A stretch of DNA of 64,000 nucleotides from Cubamyces lactineus. Its lineage: Eukaryota; Basidiomycota; Agaricomycetes; Polyporales; Polyporaceae. Within the stretch, counting starts at the first letter, position 1. Each line of letters starts with the position of its first letter. The stretch is from the NCBI GenBank assembly GCA_022376465.1, contig JACDTU010000021.1:124001-188000 (forward strand), in the 5' to 3' direction. The notes under the pieces were generated by a model. The model worked only from the letters and a program-made list of their open reading frames with translations, did no database searches and was not told the DNA's origin. Both the position numbers and the translations under genes were made by a program. Below, in pieces: positions 44,219-53,792 of the stretch.

Positions 44219-45514
44219 ATGGTCTACACCAACACTCGTCTTACTGGTCGTCGTTTCTCTGAGGCGACTCGTCGCAACATTCCCCGTCCCCCCAACTTCA
44301 TTAGGGCACGGCGCACTGTTTTCTACAACCATCTTCCCCGACACACCGTCTCGTGCAACGACGAAGGCACCCTCGCCGATCGTGTCGGCTGGGTCATCGT
44401 GCACCCCGACCTCTACAGCCATGTCGAGGCCCGTATTGCCCATCTTCCTGAGGTCAAGGACCTCATCGACGTCTACCGCGCTCTCGCCAGGGCCGCCCCC
44501 TCTTACTCTGTTCTCATCAAACACAACCAGAGAACGTCGGCGCCCAAGTCCGAGAAGAAGAAGGTAGTTCAAGTTGCGAGCGAGGCCTATCAGGCAGTGG
44601 TTCAAGCGGCAGAGAAAGTAATTTCTATGCTCGCTAACCCTCAGGTCGCGGGAGCACTCTCGGACCTGATGCCCCTGCGTAACCAACACGGTACGCATAG
44701 TTGGGGGCATGTCTTTTGGCCGCAACGCCTCGATGACTACCCGCAAGCTATCGAGGTCGATTCTTCGGATGAGGAAGAAGACGAGGACGAGGTACGCTCG
44801 GATGGTGGATGGTCCATTCCCTCGACTGACCCTTGGAAGGTTTCCACTCCTGATCCTGAGGAGGAAGCCATCAAATGGGGTCCGACTTCAGTTGAGGGGT
44901 CGACCCCGACCCTATCCTCCTCAAGTTCTGACTCCTCCTATTCGGAAGTCGAGTCTTTCGACTTACTCCCTGAGCTCGAACAACTAGAGCTTAGCACGAT
45001 CGACGAGCTCTCGGAAGAGGAGTTCCACGAAGCCCTGAAAGTCGCAGTAAGGGCCCCTTCCCCGCCTCCTCCTCCCCCGACTACGATCACCAAGCACGTC
45101 GAGGAACCCCATGGACGATGCGGTTTCTTTCGTGGAACCGGAGAAGATCGGTTCGGATACATCAACTCTCGAGGCGACATTTTCATGGTCCCCAACAGTT
45201 CCTTCGGCATCTCTGACGTTCGGATCATGGTCGCATACCATCTCCGATGGCCGGAAGCTTCAGTCAGGACCACCCAAGCCGCCTCCCTACTCATCGACGA
45301 TGTCATCGCCCGGCGTGGAAATTACCCCGCCTTCAAGGTCGACGCTGAACGCATCGCGACTACTTATCGCGAGGCTTTAGGCATGTCGGCGGCAGAGACT
45401 GCTCAATGGGACTGCATTCGAGCAGTAGGTAGCGATGCGGAGCTCGTCCAGATCTCCCTGGATGTCTTCCGTCCTGAGGTCGTCGAGAGAAACAATGCTA
45501 TCGTTCACCTCTAA
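44219..45514 (+). CDS. Chromovirus extra ORF downstream of pol, unknown function
   Basis: ATG 44219 to TAA 45512-45514, 431 residues, 65 bp after the pol stop, in the place where envelope genes sit in some retroelements. I recognise no family. It starts basic (TGRRFSEATRRNIPRPPNF), has a helical middle (VEARIAHLPEVKDLIDVYRA), an acidic Ser-rich region (SSDEEEDEDEV, TLSSSSSDSSYSEVES), a Pro run and a compact C-terminal part (GRCGFFRGTGEDRFGYINSR). No signal peptide or membrane segment is visible, so it is not an obvious envelope. It ends 35 bp before the 3' LTR. It could be a captured host gene. Confidence 0.65.
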   Translation: MVYTNTRLTGRRFSEATRRNIPRPPNFIRARRTVFYNHLPRHTVSCNDEGTLADRVGWVIVHPDLYSHVEARIAHLPEVKDLIDVYRALARAAPSYSVLIKHNQRTSAPKSEKKKVVQVASEAYQAVVQAAEKVISMLANPQVAGALSDLMPLRNQHGTHSWGHVFWPQRLDDYPQAIEVDSSDEEEDEDEVRSDGGWSIPSTDPWKVSTPDPEEEAIKWGPTSVEGSTPTLSSSSSDSSYSEVESFDLLPELEQLELSTIDELSEEEFHEALKVAVRAPSPPPPPPTTITKHVEEPHGRCGFFRGTGEDRFGYINSRGDIFMVPNSSFGISDVRIMVAYHLRWPEASVRTTQAASLLIDDVIARRGNYPAFKVDAERIATTYREALGMSAAETAQWDCIRAVGSDAELVQISLDVFRPEVVERNNAIVHL

Positions 45515-45532
45515 AGGTCGAGGACGACCTTC

Positions 45533-45549
45533 AGCGGAGGGGGAGCTGA
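45533..45549 (+). promoter_or_regulatory. Chromovirus polypurine tract
   Basis: AGCGGAGGGGGAGCTGA directly before the 3' LTR, the usual plus-strand primer site. Confidence 0.75.
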
Positions 45550-46089
45550 TGTTACGAATGTACAATAGGTATTGCGACGTCTCGACGAACTGGTAACGGT
45601 TTCTAGTACTTACTCTGTACGATACAAGTATGGTAGGCTCTGGGACTCCAGCTACGATTGTATATGGCGGATTCTATGGAACAGTCTCGTATTATCTAGG
45701 ACTTTCCATGCACAGTTACTTCTGCACAGTGCACAGTCGCTTCCGCGCAGTGCACAGCGCTTCTGCACAGTACACAGCAGCACTGCCACAGTGTTACTAG
45801 GTTCGACTAGCGCTGACTACTATGCACCAGAAAGTCCTTGTATACGCTAGAACGTTCCGTCTACAGGCTGGTATACATGTATATAAGAGGCGACGCCATA
45901 GAGCGACCCTCAGCTTTCAGTCTCTTCGCGAAATACGACTTTGATTGCTCGTTAACTCGCTTTCAACTGCAAATACTACTACGCGCTTATCTTCGACAAG
46001 CTAGGGCTAGTAGCTGAATAGATATAAGCTCTCTATTCATTGACGTCTTAAGGCTTGATAGTTTAAGAGTCACGCTCGAAAGCGTAACA
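45550..46089 (+). repeat. Chromovirus 3' LTR
   Basis: 540 bp, apparently identical to 37160-37699, followed by the TSD CATGC at 46090-46094. Confidence 0.95.
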
Positions 46090-46094
46090 CATGC

Positions 46095-48373
46095 GGTCAC
46101 CCAATAACGTTATATTCACGTCAGCACATGCATTGTTTGACGAGAATATGTTCCCTAAATGTCCCACCAACCAGCGACGTCGTACCTCTCGAATTGATGA
46201 TCCAGAGGACGAAAACCCATCTGACCATGAACCAACCGTTCCTTCGGGCCCTGATGATGACGATGAGCCACGTCATCCTCCCCACCAACCTCTTGAAAGG
46301 AGACAGGAGCAGGAGCATGACGATGCACCTGAGATGCCACCCCGTGTGCGCACTCCTAGTCCGCCGCCCCGTGTGCCGGAATTGCCGCCTACGCCTCAGA
46401 AGCCTAGGCGTGCAACACGTGAGCGGAAAGTACCAGTTCGCCCAGGCAATGTGTACGGAGAGTCACGGCATCCCGTACAACAGTTCAAGGAGATTGAGAA
46501 GCAGGGGGAGTGGAAAAAGATTGTTGGTGAGCAGTCGGGTCGCTCCCGTGCCACTGGCAAGTCTCGGTCAGAATCTGTTCCCGGCAGTAGTTCTGCACCA
46601 CCCGCTCCAAGCGACATACCTGCTCCATCCGCCTCGGGAGAAGCGTCTGGCAGCGCACCTGATAATGGCTCAGGTCAATCTTCAGACGAGGTCGAAGATG
46701 CCCTGCGCGCCATGCATGATGAACTGGTCCTGGCACAACTATGCCGGGAAGGGGGAGTAGGACTTATCAACTATCTACTCATGAAAGCAGTGCCACCAGT
46801 TGATGAGAATCTGCCCGATACGTCCAACGTTAGAGAGTGGACTTACCGTGACATCGCTCGCCTACCACCGGCTGAGCAGAAGGAATGGAAGGCTGCTTGC
46901 CGTGAGGAGCTAGAGGCACTCCGACGGCGAAAAGTCTTTGAGTTGGTTGATCGCCCTAAAGGGCGCAAGGTCATAAAGAACCAATGGGTATTCGACGTCA
47001 AATCTGACGGTCGAAAGAAGGCCAGGCTTGTAGCCAAGGGTTTCTCCCAGGTCGAAGGTGTCGACTACGACCAGATCTTCTCACCAGTTGTTCGCTTCGA
47101 GACTGTGCGGCTTTTGCTTGCACTCTCAGCACTTGAAGACTGGTACATCACTGGACTCGACGTCCGTAATGCTTACCTTTACGGAAAGCTTGACGAGGAG
47201 ATCTACATGGAACAACCCGAAGGCTTTGCAGCCAAAGGCCAGGAGCACAAAGTCCTCCGACTACTACGTGCTCTATATGGACTTAAGCAAGCAGGTCTTG
47301 CATGGTGGCGCACCCTGAATGAGTCCATGAAAGAGCTAGGCTTCAAACGCTTAGTCTCTGATGCCGGTATCTTCGTTTTTAGGGACGAGAACGGCGGCAT
47401 GGTCATCGTCATTGTGTATGTCGATGACGCCCTCTTCTGTGGACGGAACAAGGCACTCGTCAATAAGATGAAGGCCAAGTTCATGGAGAAGTGGGAATGC
47501 AGAGACCTTGGCGAAGTCAAGGAATTCCTGCGTATGCGCATCCAGCGTAGAGGTCGAACGATCCATATTGATCAGTGCGCCTACCTGGAGAAAGTGCTTC
47601 TGCGATGCGGTATGCAAAACGCGAAGCCTGCGCCTACTCCACTGCCGGCAGGGTATCACCCAGAGCCGAATAGTCAACCAGTGGATCCCATTCTCCGCTC
47701 CAGGTTCCAAACCGTCATTGGGTCCTTACTGTATATCATGCTAGGCACTCGACCTGACATTGCTTTTGCCGTGACCAAACTATCACAGTTTGCTGCGAAC
47801 CCTTCGCAAGAGCACCTCACTAAAGCGCTGTATATCTGTCGCTATCTTCTTGGGACCAGGTCTTACTCTTTGGTCTACGATGGTGCTAGCGGTCTCGGCC
47901 TGTGCGCATGTACAGACTCTGATTGGGGGTCTGACCCATTCACTCGACGGTCACAAACAGGATATTTCCTGAAGTTGGCTGGAGGGATTTTCAGCTGGCA
48001 ATCTCGTGCTCAGAAGACAGTTGCACACTCGTCAACTGAAGCCGAGTACATGGCAATCAGCGATTGTTCTCGCCAAGTAGTCTGGATCCGCAACCTTATG
48101 AGCGAGATCGGCTACGAGCTAGCTCCCATCCCAATTGCGGGAGACAGCCAGGGATCGCTCTTTATGAGCTCGAACCCTGTGACTGAGAGCCGGTCGAAAC
48201 ACATCGACATTCGCTACCATGCTATTCGAGAGTACATCGAGAATAAGCAGGTCGAAGTGTTCTTTGTTGACGGCTCGGATAATCCAGCTGACCTCTTCAC
48301 CAAGAACCTGGGACATGTCAAGTTCACCAAGTTCAGAGGGCAACTTGGCCTTGAGTTCTATGACTCGGCCTAA
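46095..48373 (+). pseudogene. Copia polyprotein, second part: reverse transcriptase and RNase H
   Basis: Continues the copia frame after the nested insert (RSPNNVIFTSAHALFDE) to TAA 48371-48373. An acidic Pro-rich spacer leads to the copia RT: EWKAACREELEALRRRKVFE, KARLVAKGFSQVEGVDYDQI, LDVRNAYLYGKLDEEIYMEQ, LYGLKQAGLAWW, YVDDALF. RNase H: CTDSDWGSDPFTRRSQTGY, SSTEAEYMAISD, DNPADLFTKNLG. Intact in itself but separated from its Gag and integrase by about 8.9 kb. Confidence 0.93.
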
Positions 48374-48420
48374 ATCCGCTACATTCAGCCTGCGCGCTCG
48401 CGCACACTACCGTGGTGCTT

Positions 48421-48432
48421 AGCGAGGGGGAG
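48421..48432 (+). promoter_or_regulatory. Copia polypurine tract
   Basis: AGCGAGGGGGAG directly before the 3' LTR. Confidence 0.72.
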
Positions 48433-48730
48433 TGTCGAACTAGACGCGCATTAGGCGCTGACTAATAGCAGGCTAGTAAGCGGGAATGGACACGAGGCTA
48501 CCAGTCTCCTGGAGAAAGTTCCGGATACTGTGGCTGAGGTACTACATAGTATGACATCGTACTATACAGTATTACATCATAGCCTCCGTGTACATGTATA
48601 TAAGGCTGCTCTGTAGGAGCAGTACAACAAGTCGCTCTTAACCTTCAATCCCTACGTGTGCCTCTATTCAGAGCTCTACAGGTAAGTGAGCTAGTGGGGC
48701 TTTCCACTGCGTAACAAGCCCTGCTCAACA
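48433..48730 (+). repeat. Copia 3' LTR
   Basis: 298 bp, apparently identical to 33913-34210, followed by TSD TCGAC at 48731-48735. Confidence 0.95.
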
Positions 48731-49487
48731 TCGACCTCATGCAAGAACACTTGAACTTCTGGATCAAGGTAAGTCATGTCCTTGGATCCCAGGAAACCTG
48801 CCGCCTGATCTCACGTGAACCTCCTAGACTATCTACAAAGCTCACGGCAGCAACGCGTCGTGGGAGTGGCTCACTATGATCTCCCCATGCGTAGATATCT
48901 TGCGGCGCCTTGTAACTCAGATCAATGCAGACCTCGGGGCGCGCCAAGGCGTCAAACACACAAGTCCAGATCTCGAGAGGGATATCACACATCTCATGGG
49001 TTCGTTGCAGGAACATGGTGTCTACGAAGCCCATCCCGGACGGCGTGTCGACTCAGACAGAGTCCCCGTCCCCAACGTTGTTGCGCTTGGATGTGCGAAC
49101 CTCACAGGACCGTTGGCCGACTTCAATGTTCACCTCGCACGCTTACAGCGACGATGCCATGCGAAGCCGCTCGGCGGCAACCCATATGTCAGCAGGGAGG
49201 TTACAAGCAGCACCGACCTCGGTACCTCAAGCTTGCAGCCCTCGCAGTTCAACCCACCATCGGCGCCCAGCTCCTCAGCACAGGCAGATGTAACCGAGGT
49301 CGCCATGGAGGCCACCACATCTCATGACATCGCAGACGAAGAGGAGTACTGGCGCGAGGTGGACGCACTAGCATGGGACGGCCTAGAGGATTGCGATAGC
49401 AGCTCTGGCAGGGCGCTTTTCACACTGGAAACGGCGGGCGATGTCGCACTAGATATGGATGACCTAGAGACAGAGTTCTCACTATAA
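48731..49487 (+). pseudogene. DUF6589 protein gene, 3' part
   Basis: Exon end 48731-48768 (LMQEHLNFWIK) and exon 48828-49487 complete the gene broken at 33912. Blocks: TIYKAHGSNASWEWLTMISP, CVDILRRLVTQINADLGARQ, GVKHTSPDLERDITHLMGSL. The C-terminus is Ser/Pro-rich and ends in an acidic tail (LDMDDLETEFSL). All five exons joined, with one TSD copy, give 1,124 codons including the internal TGA and the final stop. The stop lies 62 bp before the right inverted repeat. Confidence 0.86.
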
Positions 49488-49548
49488 TATCTGACTGCTA
49501 ATTCCGAGTTCATACACCACCTCCTCCCCCGTCTACCCCACTGCGGAG

Positions 49549-50289
49549 GGCAATTCCTCTAAGTACATTTTCACACGGGTACCCCCCTAAGCGCGCGCCC
49601 AGTTTGCCCAGCCTCTCCGGATGGCAGGAAGACTGACTTTGAATCCCCCATCACCGGAGAGGCTGGGGACGAGCCTAGTAGGGGAGGCTGAGGAAAGTGC
49701 TTGCGGATCAACGTGCCGAGTGATGGCCGATGTGCCGCGGTGGCTTCACGGGGCGCTAATGCATCGTCCACAACGCCGTCTTACTGTACTTCATGTGAAG
49801 CAAAGCGGTACTGCGTTGCGCACACACAAAACTGGACATGCAGCAAAGCTCTCCGTGCGCTCGTTCAACGTTGGACTGCGTTTTACTCATCTTTAACTGC
49901 TCAAATTCGCAGGTGGCGAGGGCCCGTGGCTCTGCTGCATGATCACAGGCGAGATACATGGGCATGGCCTGCAAAATTAGATTGTCGAGGGGTTGGGGGG
50001 GTTCAGAACTAATCTGGTCTTGCTTTGCATAGATCTACATACAGGTCTGGTATGAGCAGCTGTGGCGACGAGCACGATAGAGTGTACTTATAGAGTCCAC
50101 AAGTCCAAAGCCCCAGAGACTGAGAGCCTCTCAGCCACCGCGGCACCTCGGCCATCACTCGGCACGTTGATCCGCAAGCACTTTCCTCAGCCTCCCCTAC
50201 GACCCCTCGATTTCGTAGCAGACGTCCGTGGCGCTCGTCCCTCCCTCCCCTCAATAGAGCGCCTCGGTACGTCTGCCTAGGGGAGACTA
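49549..50289. repeat. Right terminal inverted repeat region of the RecQ-DUF6589 element
   Basis: Inverted copy of the left end, in order: the CATTTTCACACGGGTACC block, AAGCGCGCGCCCAGTTTG, and a 14-bp stem (49607-49620 with 49654-49667). A roughly 0.5-kb foldback insert (49678-50200) follows, then the 32-bp block matching 27447-27478. A further nested hairpin leads to the terminal AGACTA. Confidence 0.78.
49678..50200. repeat. Foldback/MITE-like insert with 68-bp arms
   Basis: Arms 49678-49745 and 50133-50200 are inverted complements with one mismatch. They begin GTAGGGGAGGCTGAGG. TA stands on both outer sides of GGGGAGG...CCTCCCC, so a TA target is possible. The 387-bp middle has no gene. 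The left end of the element lacks this insert. Confidence 0.8.
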
Positions 50290-50298
50290 GATATTCAC
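50290..50298. repeat. Target-site duplication GATATTCAC, right copy
   Basis: Direct repeat of 27436-27444, directly after AGACTA. Host sequence continues TAGAACCTC. Confidence 0.7.
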
Positions 50299-50384
50299 TA
50301 GAACCTCACGCCGCGGCGTACCACGCACTTTACACTTTACTTGCACACACCTATTCGCCGAGACTCTTCGCAGCATCTCGCGGC

Positions 50385-51982
50385 CTACTGCCCTTCTTCC
50401 TTCCCCGCAACCACCCGCTGCCCGTAGGGACCGATGGGCACCAGCAGGGCGAACCTCCAGTACGCATATGCAATGGCAGCCTGGTTGCCGTGCGCGATAT
50501 ACGCTGCCTTCGCAGCGTTGGCCCCCCACGGCGTAGGCCCGACCCAATGCACCCCGGAAGCCGGGTCGGCGGCGTCCGGATTCACCACCACGCCACCCTC
50601 GTGCTCCTGCAGAAGGCTCCCGACGTGGTCGATCTCGCAACGCCCTTCGAGCATCGGGTCGTAGTCGCACATGATGTAGTGCGGCTTGTAGCGCTCGTCC
50701 TCGAAGTACTCGCCCTCGAACATCATACGAATCGTCCCTGCGAGAGAGAGACTGCGGAGCGCCTCTGGGAGCATCGCGTCGCTGCCCTTGAGGCGCAGCG
50801 TCGTCTCGTTAAGGAGACTCCGTCGCTTGTCGTAGTTACCGTAGTCGCCCCAGTCCTTAAGCCTCGACAGCGGGTACTGGTGATGCAGGCCGAAGAGAAG
50901 GCTCCCGCCCTGGGGGAGGAACGTCGGGTCGTCCAGCAACGACAGGAGCGTCGACTTGAAGTGTTCTTCAGCTGGCCTGATCGGACGCTCCACCAGCGGG
51001 CTCGCGCTCGGTTGCGCGATGTCGAGACCAGCCCCTGCTGAGACCTCCGGCACGTAGTACAGGTTGTAGGTGAGAGTGACGCGGTACCCGGACACGACCG
51101 GCAGGACCTCGTGCTCCACGTCGCTGAAGAACGCGACGTACGCGATCGATGGTCTGGCACATCGCGCGAGCAGCTTGCCAGAGTCGATGGTCCACTCGCG
51201 ACGACCGGCGGCGGAGACCTCCTTAGCTTTGGAGGCACTGTCTCCACCGCCGTCGGGAGTGGATGCGTTGTTATCTTCATTCTTGGCACCGTCGCTGTCG
51301 TCGCGAAGGACCAGGGCGCCACCATCATGAGGAGTGGGGAAGACGATCACGAGAGAGCCGAACATGAGCTCGCTCCGCGGTGTGTCGACGTGGGCCTTGA
51401 AAAACGATTGCGGACCTGATTGGCACACACCGTTCGTCAGCACCGAACGACCTCTGCGCGCATATGCATCAACCCAGACCCATCATACCGTACACGTTGA
51501 GCTTGTACAGCTCCGCGCGGATCGGTTCCATGCGCGAGCGCGTTTCGAGCAGGAGCTCGTTGCGGGTCGTATCAAGGATGCCCAAGGCGTCCGGAGAAAG
51601 GTTCATCGCGAAGTCGCTTTTGTCCAGTTTTCCCGCCTTGCGGTACGACTCGTCGTACACGTCCTTCTGCTGGACCCCAAACGACGCCGGATCGCACGTC
51701 GCGGCCAGATGCTGCAGCTCCTCCAGGGAGGCGTTCGCGAGGTCAATGCGGCTGACGATTCAAGTTCAAACTGAGCGAACGGTCATTAGTGAGGGGAGAA
51801 AAAGCTCCGTACCGTGCATCGGTTTGAGGCCCTTTGCCATAGAAGAGCACGAAGTCGGAGGAGTCGAGGGATATGACGCCTTCGCAAAAGGGTCGGTTGT
51901 GGATGAACGCTGCGCGCAGTTTCTCGAGGTGCTGCTTGAGCGTAGGGTCGGACGTCTGAGGAGGCTCAGAGGAGGTCGTCAT
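50385..51982 (-). CDS. 2-oxoglutarate/Fe(II)-dependent oxygenase, copy 2 (intact)
   Basis: Three exons, 51982-51813, 51751-51489 and 51415-50385, join to 487 residues. Metal and cosubstrate residues of the double-stranded beta-helix fold are all present: H-x-D in FFKAHVDTPRS, distal H in AFFSDVEHEV, and R in SGYRVTLTYNL. Other blocks are YDESYRKAGKLDKSDFAMNL, FGSLVIVFPTPHDGGALVL and LLFGLHHQYPLS. The family includes prolyl 4-hydroxylase-like enzymes; fungal stand-alone members usually have no known substrate. Its decayed twin lies at 25186-27027 on the same strand; the RecQ-DUF6589 element separates them, and without it they would be tandem neighbours. Confidence 0.84.
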
Positions 51983-53115
51983 AGCGGGCAAAGGAGTATA
52001 GCGAGTTGAGTCCGTTGTTGACAAAGTGGCAGACTCGGTGTACTGGGGGATTGTGCACGCTCGTTGAGTTGATGCTCTGCAGCGGTCGCTTGCCTTTATA
52101 TCTGATCCTTTCGTGAGCTGTCTTCGCTGCGTGTCACACCCAGGTCCTGCAAGCTGCACGCACCCGCGAGTCATGGCTATCGGTAGAGTTCATGCCCTGT
52201 CAATGCAAATGTGGTTGGCGTCTGCGGCCCTTTCATGCAGCCCCGCGCACGTAAACGAAGGGTGCTATTCGAGAGTCGAGCCCGTCAGAGAAAGGCAGTG
52301 CGAGCACTAGAGTAAGCGACGAACTGCAATGACTCACTTCAAGTCTCTCACAACATCCGTGTCTGGCGCAAGGAGTATCTCTAGGGTATCTGCCAGCGAA
52401 GTCTATCTGCTTCTACCTCAACATGCGGACCTCTTCCCGCCATAGCAGGATGCGATGGACATGGAAGGGCCCTCGAGGAAGATATCCGCGGCTTGAATGT
52501 ACACAAACAACAGCATGACTCAAGTTTGATTCCCACACCCACCGTTTCTGGTGTAGATTTCCAAGGGTCGGTAGGAAGCCCACTTCCGTTCAAGGCATTG
52601 CATCCACCAGACCGGAGAGAAGTCCTTGGAACAGAGCAATACTCCAACGCCTTCAGACTAGGTCAAACTCAGGTGAAGTTCGTTCATGAAACAGTCAGAA
52701 CGACTCACCTCGTCATAAGCGTTTAGAGTAAAACTAGACGAATGAGCCATTGCAGTATCACTCATACTACCTCGATCGAGACACGATGCCATCTCCAGCT
52801 GATCCGGGTTTTCATGAGCGCACAACATAGCATACAAGAACCTACTGTACACCAACGCGCACCTCGCGTCCACACAACTAGATCAGAACAAACAAAGCAT
52901 ACACGGGCCATACCCCACACGAGCAAGCCTCCGCGTCCGAGTCCAACATTCCCGTTTTCCCTCCTTTCCATGGCAACACGTCCTCCGATCGCAGCGGGTA
53001 TCAGGCAGTTCACACCCCACCAACGGACATGGAAACTCCCGACAGCATCTTCCTTGCGCGCAAAGGGACGAGAGGGTATGCGGGGTGCGGAAGGCGTCAA
53101 ACCAGCGTGGGGACT
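51983..53115. other. Intergenic, no gene seen
   Basis: Upstream of the oxygenase and downstream of H2A.Z. Several frames of 60-160 codons are open but have no recognisable motif and no splice pattern that extends them. Confidence 0.35.
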
Positions 53116-53792
53116 CTACGCTGTGCCTTCCGCTGTGCCCTTCTTATTTTTGCCCTGCGTGAGCGACTTGTGGATGAACGGCAAAACACCTGCACAGAAC
53201 ATGGTTAGCTCCTAAGACATATACAAAGGGGAGGGGAAAGGACATGCCTCCTCCCGCGATCGTCGCGCGGACGAGCGTATCGAGCTCCTCATCGCCACGA
53301 ATGGCAAGCTGGAGGTGGCGTGGAGTGATGCGCTTCACGCGGAGATCCTTGGACGCGTTTCCTGCATGTCGCGCGAGAGCTTATGAGCCATCGCGTGCGA
53401 ATACCATCGGGATAGGGGGCACATACCGGCAAGCTCGAGCACCTCCGCAGTAAGGTACTCCAGGATCGCAGAAGTGTATACCGCAGCCTTCGCGCCTATA
53501 CGCACATTGTGCTGCGTACGCTGCTTGAGGTATCTGTGGATACGTCCTACGGGAAACTAGATAGTTCGGACGTAGAACGTCAGACTTAGTATCTGTCGGC
53601 CAGATCGCCCTCGCGCAGCATCGTATAACGCGGGCTTGGAGCGTGATGTAGGGAACGCGAGCTCACCTGAAGACCGGCCTTCTGGCTACGCGTCTGGAGC
53701 ACGCGCTGCTGTTGCGCAGGTGCCTCTACGGGAGCGGCGGCGGCAGTACCCGCCTTGGACTTGCCACCAGACTTCTTAGGGGAGGGTGCCAT
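53116..53792 (-). CDS. HTZ1: Histone H2A.Z
   Basis: Four exons, 53792-53667, 53556-53427, 53361-53248 and 53189-53116, join to 147 residues. A Lys-rich N-tail ([12 protein letters not shown]) leads to the histone fold: [94 protein letters not shown]. The longer L1 region ([10 protein letters not shown]), the GDEELD segment and the [13 protein letters not shown]-terminus mark H2A.Z rather than canonical H2A. It replaces H2A at promoter-flanking nucleosomes and boundaries. The third intron uses a GC donor (GGAG/GCATGT), which is the only in-frame join I found. Confidence 0.94.

Larger units (their letters stand above)
37160..46089 (+). mobile_element. Ty3/gypsy chromovirus (Tf1/sushi-like), nested in copia
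   Basis: 540-bp LTRs (37160-37699 and 45550-46089) appear identical base for base. Order: an AUG-less ORF1, gag with CCHC knuckle, protease-RT-RNase H, integrase with GPF module and chromodomain, then an extra ORF before the polypurine tract. Integrase after RNase H defines Ty3/gypsy; the chromodomain defines a chromovirus. Self-priming complementarity suggests the Tf1/sushi branch. Identical LTRs and an exact 5-bp TSD mean very recent insertion. One frame break in pol (near 42626) may be functional or damage. Confidence 0.95.
33913..48730 (+). mobile_element. Ty1/copia LTR retrotransposon, split by a nested chromovirus
   Basis: It is bounded by 298-bp LTRs that look identical (33913-34210 and 48433-48730), begins TG and ends CA, and has TSD TCGAC. 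Gene order is Gag, protease, integrase, reverse transcriptase, RNase H, which defines the copia group. It lies in a DUF6589 exon; removing it with one TSD copy restores the frame GTC GAG GTC GAC CTC ATG. The chromovirus at 37160-46089 disrupts its polyprotein. Copia without that insert is about 5.9 kb. Identical LTRs mean insertion was recent. Confidence 0.95.
27445..50289. mobile_element. Candidate DNA transposon carrying RecQ helicase and DUF6589 genes
   Basis: The interval is flanked by GATATTCAC on both sides and ends in inverted TAGTCT/AGACTA. Both ends share long inverted blocks. A 32-bp identical block lies at 27447-27478 versus 50192-50223. A second block of about 55 bp lies at 27554-27610 versus 49549-49606 and includes the shared words CGGGTACCCCCC and AAGCGCGCGCCCAG. 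It carries exactly two genes, RecQ (reverse) and DUF6589 (forward), whose stops lie 144 and 62 bp from these inverted blocks. Removing the copia insertion and its TSD leaves about 8.0 kb. Gene content and boundaries are seen in the sequence; that the unit moves, and that DUF6589 is the transposase, is inference. Both oxygenase paralogues lie outside it. Confidence 0.72.

Noticed and set aside
52742..53215. 157-codon forward frame antisense to the end of H2A.Z
   Set aside because: No recognisable motif; it overlaps the last exon of a certain gene.
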